Virus record (IMG/VR): IMGVR_UViG_3300042434_002493
Location: 16,436-80,435 of that record
Strand: one strand, 5' to 3'
Source: a virus
Length of the DNA stretch: 64,000 nt
In this document: positions 54,544-61,857 of the stretch, piece by piece
Layout: each line of letters begins with the position of its first letter
Position numbering within the stretch: position 1 is the stretch's first letter
Notes under the pieces: generated by a model
What the model was told of the DNA's origin: nothing
Databases searched by the model: none
Seen by the model: the letters and a program-made list of their open reading frames with translations, nothing else
Program-made: the position numbers and the translations under genes

Positions 54544-54828
54544 GTGACCCAGCCCAACCCCAGCCTCGAAGCCGCTCAGGCCAACTGCTCCGCCGCGCTC
54601 GACGCCGCGTGGGCGCTTCCCCCGGCCGAACGCGCCCTCGCCCTCGCCCCCGCCGTTGCCGCCTTGCAGCGCGAAACCGACCGGCTGGCGCCGGAGGATC
54701 TCGAATGGGAGATCCTTGCCCTGGTGGGAGCGCGGGCGACGCTCGCCTACTTCGAGACTCTCCCCGCCCGTGGGCGCGGACTGCGCGCCCACGCCCGTGA
54801 ACTTCCCCGAAAGGAGGCTTTCCGATGA
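54544..54828 (+). CDS. Small helical early protein
   Basis: A 94-residue, Ala-rich helical protein. I favour GTG 54544 because AAAGGAG precedes it at good spacing; the ATG 54523 seven codons upstream lies right at the predicted transcription start and could be a leaderless alternative. No family recognised. First gene under P1 and coupled by ATGA to the next. Confidence 0.65.
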   Translation: MTQPNPSLEAAQANCSAALDAAWALPPAERALALAPAVAALQRETDRLAPEDLEWEILALVGARATLAYFETLPARGRGLRAHARELPRKEAFR

Positions 54829-55043
54829 ACAACAAGCCCGAACCCAGCCCCCTCGGTTACTTCGCCGACGCCGTCATCGCGTACATCGAGAGCATCGAGC
54901 TGGCCACGGCAGACGTGGTGACGGAACTCGAAGCGACAGAGACGCCCGAGGCCACTGTCGCCATCCGCGACCGCTTCTTCGACGCCATCAGACTGGCCGA
55001 CATCGCGCTGTCCGAGGCGCTCGCCGCCCCCAAGGTCTCCTGA
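54825..55043 (+). CDS. Small acidic helical early protein
   Basis: A 72-residue acidic protein, helical by appearance (AYIESIELATADVVTELEATE). It overlaps the previous gene by ATGA. Small acidic early proteins of this kind often bind host enzymes or mimic DNA, but nothing specific can be shown here. P2 follows immediately. Confidence 0.6.
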   Translation: MNNKPEPSPLGYFADAVIAYIESIELATADVVTELEATETPEATVAIRDRFFDAIRLADIALSEALAAPKVS

Positions 55044-55058
55044 TTGTCGTCCCGCCCA

Positions 55059-55106
55059 TTTTTTTGTGCGCAGCGCCTTGACGCATGGCCTTTGCGTCAC
55101 TACATT
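55059..55106 (+). promoter_or_regulatory. Strong promoter P2
   Basis: T7-GTGCG (55059-55070), -35 TTGACG (55078-55083), 17-base spacer, -10 TACATT (55101-55106). It is nearly identical to P1, including the T-run and the distance from T-run to -35. GTG 55113 lies six bases after the -10, 21 bases before the GTG with a ribosome site. Confidence 0.75.
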
Positions 55107-55133
55107 AAGGGCGTGACCACCAAGGAGCAGAAC

Positions 55134-55793
55134 GTGAACAAGACCCCCACCGCCGCCATCATCTCTATCGCGACCGAGCTGTTGCCCATCGAGGGCACTA
55201 CCCTGGATGCCATCCACGAAGCGATCCGCCAGGTCGCCGGCCTCAAGCCCGAGTGGGTCGCCGGCCTCGACCACAAGGCAGCGGTCGCCGAGCTGGCGCG
55301 TCGCCGCAACGTCGTGCTCCCGCCCGAGCCCTTGAACCGCGAGGCCGTCGAGAAGCTCCTGACCTTCGACGTTCGTATGGTGGACGTGGCCACCGCAGAC
55401 GAAGAGTGGACCGGCCCCGCGCTGGAACTGCTCCACAACAACTGCGAGGTCGAAGGCGACGGCGACAGCGTGCTCGAAGCCCTGGCGGAACTGGCCCGAC
55501 TGCCCGCTGGTAGTTCGGTTCTCTGCGGTTTCTTCAGTCTGACCCGGTTGCCTTCGAGTGAAGGCGACAACGTCGAAACCGAAGGCGACAACATCGAAAA
55601 CGACGGTTCCGAAGGCGTCCGCGTCTTCGCCGAGCATGACGACGGCGACGGCCTGGACGCCGCCGAGGGCATCGACGACGACCTGAACGACTACGACGAC
55701 GAATGCGGCTACTACGGCGACTCCAGCTACTCCCGGCGCATAGACCCAGACCAGCGGGCCGAGGCACGGCAGATGGGCTTCACGGACTTCTGA
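55134..55793 (+). CDS. Acidic early protein with repeated EGDN units
   Basis: A 219-residue protein. Residues 1-130 are globular and mainly helical. Residues about 140-205 are extremely acidic with repeated units (EGDNVETEGDNIENDGSEG) and end in a Tyr/Asp run. AAGGAG supports GTG 55134. The acidic tail could mimic nucleic acid, as in some anti-restriction or anti-nucleoid proteins; this is inference. Function unknown. Confidence 0.65.
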   Translation: MNKTPTAAIISIATELLPIEGTTLDAIHEAIRQVAGLKPEWVAGLDHKAAVAELARRRNVVLPPEPLNREAVEKLLTFDVRMVDVATADEEWTGPALELLHNNCEVEGDGDSVLEALAELARLPAGSSVLCGFFSLTRLPSSEGDNVETEGDNIENDGSEGVRVFAEHDDGDGLDAAEGIDDDLNDYDDECGYYGDSSYSRRIDPDQRAEARQMGFTDF

Positions 55794-55835
55794 CGAGCCC
55801 AGCCAGCCCACCACGACACACCAGAGGACCACCAC

Positions 55836-56042
55836 TTGAAGTTCATCACCCTGACAGCCGTTCTGCTCGCGGCCACCGGATGCCGGGACCGAGCCACCTA
55901 CCGCTGTGTTCTGCTTGACGGCCAGGTCGTCGAAACGCAGCTCCGCGAAGACGCGCTGACGCCCACCCCGTTTGGGCTCGTTGTCATGCCCGCCGAGGGC
56001 CGGCCGTTCGTCGCTTCCACATGCCAGGAGATCAACAAGTGA
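55836..56042 (+). CDS. Small lipoprotein
   Basis: A 68-residue protein from TTG with AGAGGA upstream. It begins MKFITLTAVLLAATGC, a type II signal peptide with lipobox LAATGC (C16). The mature part is about 50 residues with one further Cys pair. Phage lipoproteins of this size are often superinfection-exclusion proteins or outer spanins. An outer spanin would need an inner partner, not seen here, so exclusion is as likely. Confidence 0.65.
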   Translation: MKFITLTAVLLAATGCRDRATYRCVLLDGQVVETQLREDALTPTPFGLVVMPAEGRPFVASTCQEINK

Positions 56043-56569
56043 AGACCAGCAATCCCATCGGCATCGGGTCGCAAGGGTGGCGCCCGGCAGACCGGCGCGT
56101 CTACGTTCGAACAGGCAACGACGGCACGGGCGACGGCCGACTGCTTGCGCGCGGCCAGTGGGAGCGCGTTTGGGTCGTCGGGGAGACCACGCGTTCCTGG
56201 ATCTGTAGCTCGGTCGAGGGAGTCCGGCCGGACGACACCAGGCGGACGTTCAAGATCCCGAAATCTGGCGGCCACAACGTCTCCTTTGACGCGAGGGACG
56301 TAGAGCTGCGGATCTGGGCAGGCATCCACCGCCACGCGGTCCAGAAGCGCGTCTATGCCCTCTCGCCCGAGCAACTTGCGGTGATCGCCGCCGCCATGGG
56401 CTACGAAACCATGCCGAGCGAGCCGCGACCGGACGGTCAGCCGTGCCTCATCCATCGGGCCGAGGGCGGATGGCGCGGAGAGCCGCAGCGCCTTCTCGAC
56501 TTCGACGGCCGCCCCGTGGACGCGGACGGCCGACCCATCGCCGAGACGCGCGACGAGGTTCGTCCTTGA
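56039..56569 (+). CDS. Hypothetical early protein
   Basis: A 176-residue protein from GTG overlapping the previous stop. A basic, Trp-rich first half (RGQWERVWVVGETTRSWIC) reads like a small beta fold with possible nucleic-acid contacts. The end is charged with FDGRPVDADGRPI, a near-repeat. No family recognised. Confidence 0.6.
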   Translation: MKTSNPIGIGSQGWRPADRRVYVRTGNDGTGDGRLLARGQWERVWVVGETTRSWICSSVEGVRPDDTRRTFKIPKSGGHNVSFDARDVELRIWAGIHRHAVQKRVYALSPEQLAVIAAAMGYETMPSEPRPDGQPCLIHRAEGGWRGEPQRLLDFDGRPVDADGRPIAETRDEVRP

Positions 56570-56733
56570 GCACCTGCGCAGACGCCCAAGACTGCGCCGA
56601 CCTGCGTTACCCCGGTTCGAGACTGCGCCGCCTGGAGACCGGCGAGGACGCCGAGCCCTGCGACTGCCCATGCCACGACGACTTCGACCAGGACGACTGG
56701 AGCGAAGGCGACGACCCCAACCCGATGTCGTGA
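56566..56733 (+). CDS. Very small acidic Cys-rich protein
   Basis: A 55-residue protein from TTG, overlapping the upstream stop by four bases (TTGA). It has two CxxxxxC-like groups (CADAQDC, CDCPC) followed by an acidic tail (HDDFDQDDWSEGDD). The small size makes the call less certain; the coupled start and the clean fit between neighbours support it. Confidence 0.5.
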   Translation: MSTCADAQDCADLRYPGSRLRRLETGEDAEPCDCPCHDDFDQDDWSEGDDPNPMS

Positions 56734-56756
56734 CGAACGACACCAACGAGGACCAC

Positions 56757-57107
56757 ATGAACGAGAGCAAGACCTGTAGACAATGCTACGGGACGGGCAC
56801 CGTCCAGTACCGCGACGGCCAGCCCCCCAAGCCCTGCCCGGAGTGCGCCCCCGGGCCGGTCGCCGAGCCGTTGCGCTTCACGCGCGATGGCACCGTGGTC
56901 CAGATCGGTGCCTTCGACAAGGGCGAGCGCCCGATCATGCGCCGGCCCTCCGTGCTCCGCCTGGTGCAGAGCGGCCACGGGTACATCGTGGTGGACGTGC
57001 CCATCGAGGGCGTCGGCATCGCCACGGTACAGGCGGTCGCCCCGGTCGAGTTCATGCGCGGCGCCCTGGGCAAAAGCGTGCGCATCACCTTCGAGGTGCT
57101 CTCGTGA
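56757..57107 (+). CDS. DnaJ-type zinc-finger protein
   Basis: A 116-residue protein. The start is set by GAGGA before the ATG; an alternative GTG (56730) overlaps the upstream stop. An N-terminal CRQCYGTGTVQ and CPEC form a DnaJ-like zinc knuckle; the rest is beta-rich with IVVDVPIEGVGIATVQ. Small proteins of this kind are common in phage early regions, function unknown. GTGA coupling to the next gene. Confidence 0.65.
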   Translation: MNESKTCRQCYGTGTVQYRDGQPPKPCPECAPGPVAEPLRFTRDGTVVQIGAFDKGERPIMRRPSVLRLVQSGHGYIVVDVPIEGVGIATVQAVAPVEFMRGALGKSVRITFEVLS

Positions 57108-58072
57108 GCATGCAAGACTACCGCTGCATGTGCGGAGACACCGACTGCCCGAGCTGCGGGACTGCCCAGGGCACGCTGGTCGAGTGCCCGGACGGCGGGC
57201 ACTGTCACCACAACTGCGACCCGGCGGCGTGCTTTCGCGTGCGCCACGCATCGCCGCTCCCGGGCGTGTTCCCCGGGGACCGCTGGCCCGCTGAAGCTGG
57301 GGAGTCGAACGGTGGCGTCGATCCCTTTGCCGCTGACCCGCGCTCCGACCCGATGCCCGCGACGTGGCCGGGCGATGACCCGCTCGACCGGGCGCTTCAC
57401 GAGCTGCCGCCCCTCGACTTCGAGGCGCAGAGAGAGACGGCGCAGTACGTCGAGGACGTGCAGGCGGGCATCCGACCCGAGGACCCCGGGATCGGAGTGG
57501 TTGCTCGCAAGACCGAGCCGATCCCCCCGGTGACGGTCACGCCGCCCTACTGCGGCCCGGGGATGTTCGCGCGCAGGGTGCGCGACAACCTCGCACGCTT
57601 GGCCGTCGAGCCAGACCTCGGGGACACCCTGCGCGCCGTCGCGAGACACACACTGGAGATGGCCGAGCGTACCGTCGAAGAGGTCGCGCTCATCGAGGAC
57701 CAATCCGGCCCGAGGCTCCTCACGGTGCCGCACCACCTCGACGACGCCGACCTCGAAGCCCTACGCGCCGCCATGGAGCAGAGCGCCCACCAGCCGCTCA
57801 TGCTGATTCGGGACAACCCGCCGCCGGCCGCCGGCCCGCTGGCGCTGTCCGCTGGCGACATCGACGAACTGGCCACGAAGATCGGCGCGCGCGTAACCGA
57901 AATGCTGGCCGCCGAGCCCCTGCTGGCCCTGCTGGCGGCCGCGCGCGAGTGGGCCGACTGGTTCGAGGACGATCTTGGAGACGTGGTTGCAAGGAACCTC
58001 AAGGCCAGCGTCGAGGCGTGCGCCGGCATCGGCGCGCTCATCAATGACCAACCGGGCCCGGAGGTGACGTGA
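57104..58072 (+). CDS. Hypothetical protein with N-terminal Cys cluster
   Basis: A 322-residue protein from GTG (overlap with the previous stop); ATG 57110 is an alternative. The first 50 residues carry many Cys/His (CMCGDTDCPSCG; GHCHHNC), likely a metal-binding cluster. The middle is acidic and Pro-rich; the C-terminal 150 residues are helical with a hydrophobic stretch (MLAAEPLLALLAAAREWADW). No family recognised. Confidence 0.6.
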   Translation: MSMQDYRCMCGDTDCPSCGTAQGTLVECPDGGHCHHNCDPAACFRVRHASPLPGVFPGDRWPAEAGESNGGVDPFAADPRSDPMPATWPGDDPLDRALHELPPLDFEAQRETAQYVEDVQAGIRPEDPGIGVVARKTEPIPPVTVTPPYCGPGMFARRVRDNLARLAVEPDLGDTLRAVARHTLEMAERTVEEVALIEDQSGPRLLTVPHHLDDADLEALRAAMEQSAHQPLMLIRDNPPPAAGPLALSAGDIDELATKIGARVTEMLAAEPLLALLAAAREWADWFEDDLGDVVARNLKASVEACAGIGALINDQPGPEVT

Positions 58073-58305
58073 TGCCGTGGTCAACCGATGTTCCGCCGAA
58101 GTGCCGTATCTGCGGAAAGTTGCGTCCGCGCGTGCTCTACGGGTTCGGCAAGGCACACCGAAAGTGCATCGAGAAGGAGAAGAGGTTCGAGCTGACGAGT
58201 GGGCGACCGCAGAAAACCGAACGGCTCGACGAGCTTGGAGCCGTCATGGTGGAGGGCGTTCTGGTTGGCCCCGGCATCGACAGCAGCAAGGTAGGTGGCC
58301 AGTGA
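58072..58305 (+). CDS. Small zinc-binding hypothetical protein
   Basis: A 77-residue protein. CRICGK plus HRKC form a likely zinc knuckle near the start (residues 11-33). The ATG shares one base with the previous stop. The remainder is charged. Function unknown. Confidence 0.6.
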   Translation: MPWSTDVPPKCRICGKLRPRVLYGFGKAHRKCIEKEKRFELTSGRPQKTERLDELGAVMVEGVLVGPGIDSSKVGGQ

Positions 58306-58961
58306 GCGCCCGCCGCAAGTCCTACCAGGAGTGCCGCCGCCGATACGACCGCGACTTCGAGCGCCACGAGCTGCGCGTCGGCGTCGAGGGCCCCAAGGTC
58401 TTCGCCTTCACCCTGCGCAGGCCGGCCGAGTGGATGTACGGCGTCGAGATCCTGTTCACTCCGGTCGGGATTGTGATGCACGGAGACTTCACCCCTCCGT
58501 CGCACCGCGGGCCCTGCGGCGCGTACATGAAGGACCTCGCGTGGTTCGCCGCGGAGATGGACCCCGACTACCTGGCCGGCAAGTTCCTGGAGAAGGGGTG
58601 GACGCGCGAGGGCGCCGAGGACCACATCCGCGACAACATCGAGTCGTTGCGGTCGAGCATCTCCGATTCCAAGGCCGTGAGAGACAAGACGTTGGCGCGC
58701 TGCACCAGACTGGAAGCCATGGTGAACAACGGCGAGGGCCTGACGGATCTCGCCGAGTACGAAGCCACATGGGCGCAGGAGTGGTACGAGGACACCATCG
58801 GCGACGCCGAGTGGGTCTACCCGGACAGAGCCTACGACCCCGCCGGCATGGCAGCCCTCGCAACCATCCACGCGTGCTTTCGACGTCTCTTCTGGACGCG
58901 CTATGAGACCATCGAGCGCGTCAACGACGGGTTCGTCCTGACCGAACGGGCGAAGCCGTGA
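58302..58961 (+). CDS. Hypothetical early protein
   Basis: A 219-residue protein from GTG overlapping the previous stop. The first 90 residues look like a compact beta/alpha fold (VFAFTLRRPAEWMYGVEILF). The rest is helical with many charged residues and a coiled-coil-like region (RDNIESLRSSISDSKAVRD). It ends in a Tyr/Trp-rich segment. Not recognised. Confidence 0.6.
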   Translation: MSARRKSYQECRRRYDRDFERHELRVGVEGPKVFAFTLRRPAEWMYGVEILFTPVGIVMHGDFTPPSHRGPCGAYMKDLAWFAAEMDPDYLAGKFLEKGWTREGAEDHIRDNIESLRSSISDSKAVRDKTLARCTRLEAMVNNGEGLTDLAEYEATWAQEWYEDTIGDAEWVYPDRAYDPAGMAALATIHACFRRLFWTRYETIERVNDGFVLTERAKP

Positions 58962-59380
58962 CGAAGAAGATCAAGCGCATCGTGGACCCGAAGTGGGGGC
59001 CGTGGGAGCAGCGCCCCGCCGCCGTCGCCCAGGCCAACGCGGGCTTGTGGGGGTCCGAGCTTGTCGGCATGCTCGCCGCCTACGTCAACCGGGTGTACTC
59101 GGTTCAGGAGTTCGCCGAGGTACGCGAGCAAGGACTCCTTCGAGGTCAACTGGTGACGCACCTACTCATCCGCCGCCACGACGGCACGACCAACGTGCCG
59201 TGGGCGGACAAGCAGCGGATCAAGGACGACCTTGCCGGGCCAGACCGCCTGGCCGTCGAGGTGTTCCCGCCGACGGACGCGCTCGTTGACGAGCGCAACC
59301 TCTACCACCTTTGGGTTTTCCCCGCTGGCACGACCCTTGGGGTCTCGCTCACCAACCGCGGGACGTCTAAGGCGTGCTGA
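58958..59380 (+). CDS. Conserved phage protein (DUF7694-like)
   Basis: A 140-residue protein whose start overlaps the previous stop. The middle and end (DGTTNVPWADKQRIKDDL, AVEVFPPTDALVDERNLYHL, WVFPAGTTLG) match a conserved phage domain of unknown function that I know as DUF7694. Such proteins are common in phages and prophages but lack an established role. It ends the rightward operon. Confidence 0.65.
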   Translation: MTKKIKRIVDPKWGPWEQRPAAVAQANAGLWGSELVGMLAAYVNRVYSVQEFAEVREQGLLRGQLVTHLLIRRHDGTTNVPWADKQRIKDDLAGPDRLAVEVFPPTDALVDERNLYHLWVFPAGTTLGVSLTNRGTSKAC

Positions 59381-59396
59381 CCGGCTGATCTGACCG

Positions 59397-59420
59397 AGGC
59401 GTTTGACCGTCACGCCTTTC
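59397..59420. terminator. Terminator-like stem in the convergent gap
   Basis: AGGCGT (59397-59402) and ACGCCT (59412-59417) pair around a nine-base loop, followed by a short TTTC. The 84-base gap (59381-59464) separates two converging operons. Stem of only six base pairs, so weak evidence. Confidence 0.35.
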
Positions 59421-59519
59421 TGCAGGACGTCGTGAAGGTGTTCTTCATGCGTGAATACGAGTAGTTAGCCGCGCGCACTCGTGCCTTCCACCTTCCGTGC
59501 AGCGTCTTTCTGCAGGACG
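59417..59519. repeat. 13-bp direct repeat pair
   Basis: TTTCTGCAGGACG occurs at 59417-59429 and 59507-59519. The second copy lies in the 3' end of the leftward gene 59465-59752 and the first just beyond its stop, with similarity extending a few bases further. It looks like a short duplication of that gene's end. Confidence 0.5.
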
Positions 59520-59752
59520 CCGAGGTCAGCTTCAGCTTCGCGCAGTCGCGAAGCCCAGTGCGACTCCATCCCGCGGCTCACGCGCACCCGCAGCGCATCG
59601 ACGAACGCCAGGCGCGCGGACTCTTCCGCTTGTGCCTCCGCGGCGCGAGCCTCTTCAGCCGCCTGAGCGAGCGCGCGCCGTGCCTCGCTCACCTCGCGTC
59701 GCAGCAGTTCGATGGCGAGACGTCGCAGCGCACGCTTGAGGACGTCGTTCAT
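59465..59752 (-). CDS. Small coiled-coil protein
   Basis: A 95-residue highly helical protein (LRREVSEARRALAQAAEEA), likely a coiled coil. I chose ATG 59752, which overlaps the upstream stop by four bases; a longer frame exists but is Arg-rich and atypical. It is the last gene of the leftward replication-side operon. Confidence 0.6.
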   Translation of the reverse strand: MNDVLKRALRRLAIELLRREVSEARRALAQAAEEARAAEAQAEESARLAFVDALRVRVSRGMESHWASRLREAEADLGVLQKDAARKVEGTSARG

Positions 59753-60156
59753 CGGCGAGGCTCCCGCGCTGACGCCTGGCGCAGAAGGCGCGCCCACCAC
59801 ACGAGACGTTGCCGGACGCTTGGGGGCGCGCAGGCCCAGTCTCCGTGAAACGGTACATGCTGGCCGCCGCGAGGGTCGCTCCAGTGCTTGACCGCCGCGT
59901 CCACCGACGTCGCGAACGCTTCGACGGCGTCCCGCAGTTCGCTTTCGTTGCCCATCTCGACCTCCTTCGGCCCATCGACCGCGCCATGCTCGCCATCGGA
60001 CCACGGAATCGTCGGTTCTCGTGGTTCGGGTTCGTGCGCCTCGCAGCCAGCCGGGCACCGCTTGTCCGCGGTGCAGCTCTCCCGGCGGCAGAACGCGCAC
60101 CCGTGCAGGATCTTGCCGCTGGGCGAGGTGTGCTTGAGGATAGACCAGCGGCTCAT
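59749..60156 (-). CDS. Cys-rich hypothetical protein
   Basis: A 135-residue protein. The N-terminal 40 residues have five Cys (CAFCRRESC, then CPAGC), a likely zinc site. A helical middle (LRDAVEAFATSVDAAVKHW) follows. Coupled on both sides by ATGA. Not recognised. Confidence 0.6.
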   Translation of the reverse strand: MSRWSILKHTSPSGKILHGCAFCRRESCTADKRCPAGCEAHEPEPREPTIPWSDGEHGAVDGPKEVEMGNESELRDAVEAFATSVDAAVKHWSDPRGGQHVPFHGDWACAPPSVRQRLVWWARLLRQASAREPRR

Positions 60157-60554
60157 TTCTTCACCGCCAGCGGTCGCTCGCGCGGCTCATACGGCACCGA
60201 CCGGGCAGCCGTCAGGTCGCGCAGATACGCGGCCACGGCCTTCAAGGCCGTGCTGTAGTGCCCACCCGCGCCGGTGCCCGAGCAGAACCAGGGCGGGGCG
60301 TCACCCTTGGCCACGACGTAGACCGGCAGCCCGGCGCCCGCGGCGAAGGCCAGCTCGCCGACCGCCGAGGCATCCTCGGGCGACCAGACGCCGAAGACCG
60401 CCGAGGCGCCCTTGAGGACCGCTCGCGTCGCCTCCGGCTCGTTGCGGTGGACCAGCGTGGCGCAGGGCCCGCACGGCGCGCCGAAGACCTCTTCGAGGGC
60501 CTCGATGAGGGCCGCGTCCGACTGGGGATCAGTGAGCGCGAGGTAGATTTTCAA
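60153..60554 (-). CDS. Nucleoside 2-deoxyribosyltransferase-like protein
   Basis: A 133-residue Rossmann-type protein. It begins MKIYLALTDPQSDAALIEAL and contains AVFGVWSPEDASAVGELAFA followed by GLPVYVVAKGD, similar to nucleoside 2-deoxyribosyltransferase and related folds (acidic residue then a small-residue helix and strand). Members exchange bases on deoxynucleosides or cleave nucleotides; in phages they appear near nucleotide-metabolism genes. Without a search, TIR-like or other Rossmann proteins remain possible. Confidence 0.45.
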   Translation of the reverse strand: MKIYLALTDPQSDAALIEALEEVFGAPCGPCATLVHRNEPEATRAVLKGASAVFGVWSPEDASAVGELAFAAGAGLPVYVVAKGDAPPWFCSGTGAGGHYSTALKAVAAYLRDLTAARSVPYEPRERPLAVKK

Positions 60555-61459
60555 AGCATCACCCCCTGTAAGTCACGAACCTGAAGGGGCGCGGGACGCT
60601 CCTGGACGCGCAGAGCCTCCGGCCATTCGGCGGGGTCCGCGCCGGCCGGGTGGCGCAGGTGGATGCCGAGCCCCTCGCCGACAGACGGCCGCGCGCCCAT
60701 CTGTTTGACGAATGGGGATGCACCGGCCGCACGGCACTGGGCGATGGTATCGCGCGCCCATTCAACCCGAAACGGCCGGGCGTTCGGGCCGGACTCACCG
60801 CCCACAATCACCCAGTCGAGCTTGTGAATCACCACGCGGCGGACGCCGCCGTTTTCGATCTCGTCTGCCAGTACGCCCGGCCCCCACTCCTCCAGGTGTC
60901 GAGAGAAGTCCACCGCCTCCAGCGCCGGCTCGTAGCTCCCGAAGTGCCGCGGCGCCGGCAGGCGCAGCAGGTGGGAGCAGCGGGCGTCCGTCTCGCGCTG
61001 GTTTTCCATCGTGGCCCCCACCCAGGCGTTCGGCGGCCACGAGCCCCACATCCAGGCGTTCGGGACCATTTCGCCGACGAGATGGGGCCGTTTCGTGAGC
61101 AGCAGCCAGACCAGCCAGGGCGTCGCCTCGACCAGATCGAAGAGGCGCGTCCGCGCATCCTGCATCGCCGCCCAGGTCTCGTCCGAGATCGTTTCGCGCT
61201 CCTCGAACACGTCCGCCATCGAGGCGCAGAAGACGAAGGCCGGCTTGCCGAGTTTCTTCGCCTTTGCGTTCCAGGCCAGAGGCTCGCGCCAGTGTTTCTC
61301 ACCGAAGAAGCGCCGCGGCACATCCTTCCCCCAGCCATAGCCGAAGCGCCCCGCCCAGTCCGCCGCGTAACAGTGCTTGCAGGCGGGTGACACCTTGTGA
61401 CAGCCCCACCAGGGGTTGAAGGTGTGATCCGCCCACGAAATCCCCGTGTTCTCACTCAT
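60551..61459 (-). CDS. DUF5131 (phage Gp37/Gp68-type) protein
   Basis: A 302-residue protein starting MSENTGISWADHTFNPWWGC, a strong signature of the DUF5131/Gp37-Gp68 family. C20, C27 and C30 (C-x6-C-x2-C) resemble a radical-SAM-type cluster; later VIVGGESGPNARP is also characteristic. Family members occur in many phages and mobile elements; the reaction is unproved. ATG 61459 overlaps the upstream stop. Confidence 0.8.
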   Translation of the reverse strand: MSENTGISWADHTFNPWWGCHKVSPACKHCYAADWAGRFGYGWGKDVPRRFFGEKHWREPLAWNAKAKKLGKPAFVFCASMADVFEERETISDETWAAMQDARTRLFDLVEATPWLVWLLLTKRPHLVGEMVPNAWMWGSWPPNAWVGATMENQRETDARCSHLLRLPAPRHFGSYEPALEAVDFSRHLEEWGPGVLADEIENGGVRRVVIHKLDWVIVGGESGPNARPFRVEWARDTIAQCRAAGASPFVKQMGARPSVGEGLGIHLRHPAGADPAEWPEALRVQERPAPLQVRDLQGVML

Positions 61460-61857
61460 CGGATGGTCCTCCAGAAGACATGCACGGTGCCCGTGCGTTT
61501 GATGGGCCTGTACCCGAGCCGGCGCCAGCCGGCAGACACCCGCCGCGAGGCCGCAGGCGTCGCGAACGCGACCGCCCGCTTCGCCCACCGCGGCACCTTC
61601 ACCTTGCCGGCCAGAAAGCGCCGGGCCACCCCCTCGAAGCGCCGGGCCTCGACCGCCGGGCAGGTCGGACGAGCCCACTGGCCAGGCCGGCGCAGCTCCG
61701 CCACCAGGTCGCGCCCGTCTCGCCGCGCCCGGTTCTTCGCCACCTGCGCGATGGCCACGACCTCGCGCAGGCCGCCCGGCTTGTCGATGAGACCTCGGGC
61801 CTCAGCGCAGAGCACGCCGCCCAGGACGGACGCGACCGAGAGCGCGAGGCCAAGCAT
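61456..61857 (-). CDS. SleB-like cell-wall hydrolase with N-terminal signal
   Basis: A 133-residue protein. The first 16 residues (MLGLALSVASVLGGVL) are a hydrophobic export or anchor helix. Next come AEARGL (E19), LREVVAIAQVAKNRARRDG and QWARP, matching the SleB/cell-wall-hydrolase pattern (EA..., AVA-V-NR, QF/W). It would cut peptidoglycan and could be the lysis enzyme. The ATG overlaps the upstream stop. A GTG one codon earlier is an alternative start. Identification is by pattern, not search. Confidence 0.55.
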   Translation of the reverse strand: MLGLALSVASVLGGVLCAEARGLIDKPGGLREVVAIAQVAKNRARRDGRDLVAELRRPGQWARPTCPAVEARRFEGVARRFLAGKVKVPRWAKRAVAFATPAASRRVSAGWRRLGYRPIKRTGTVHVFWRTIR

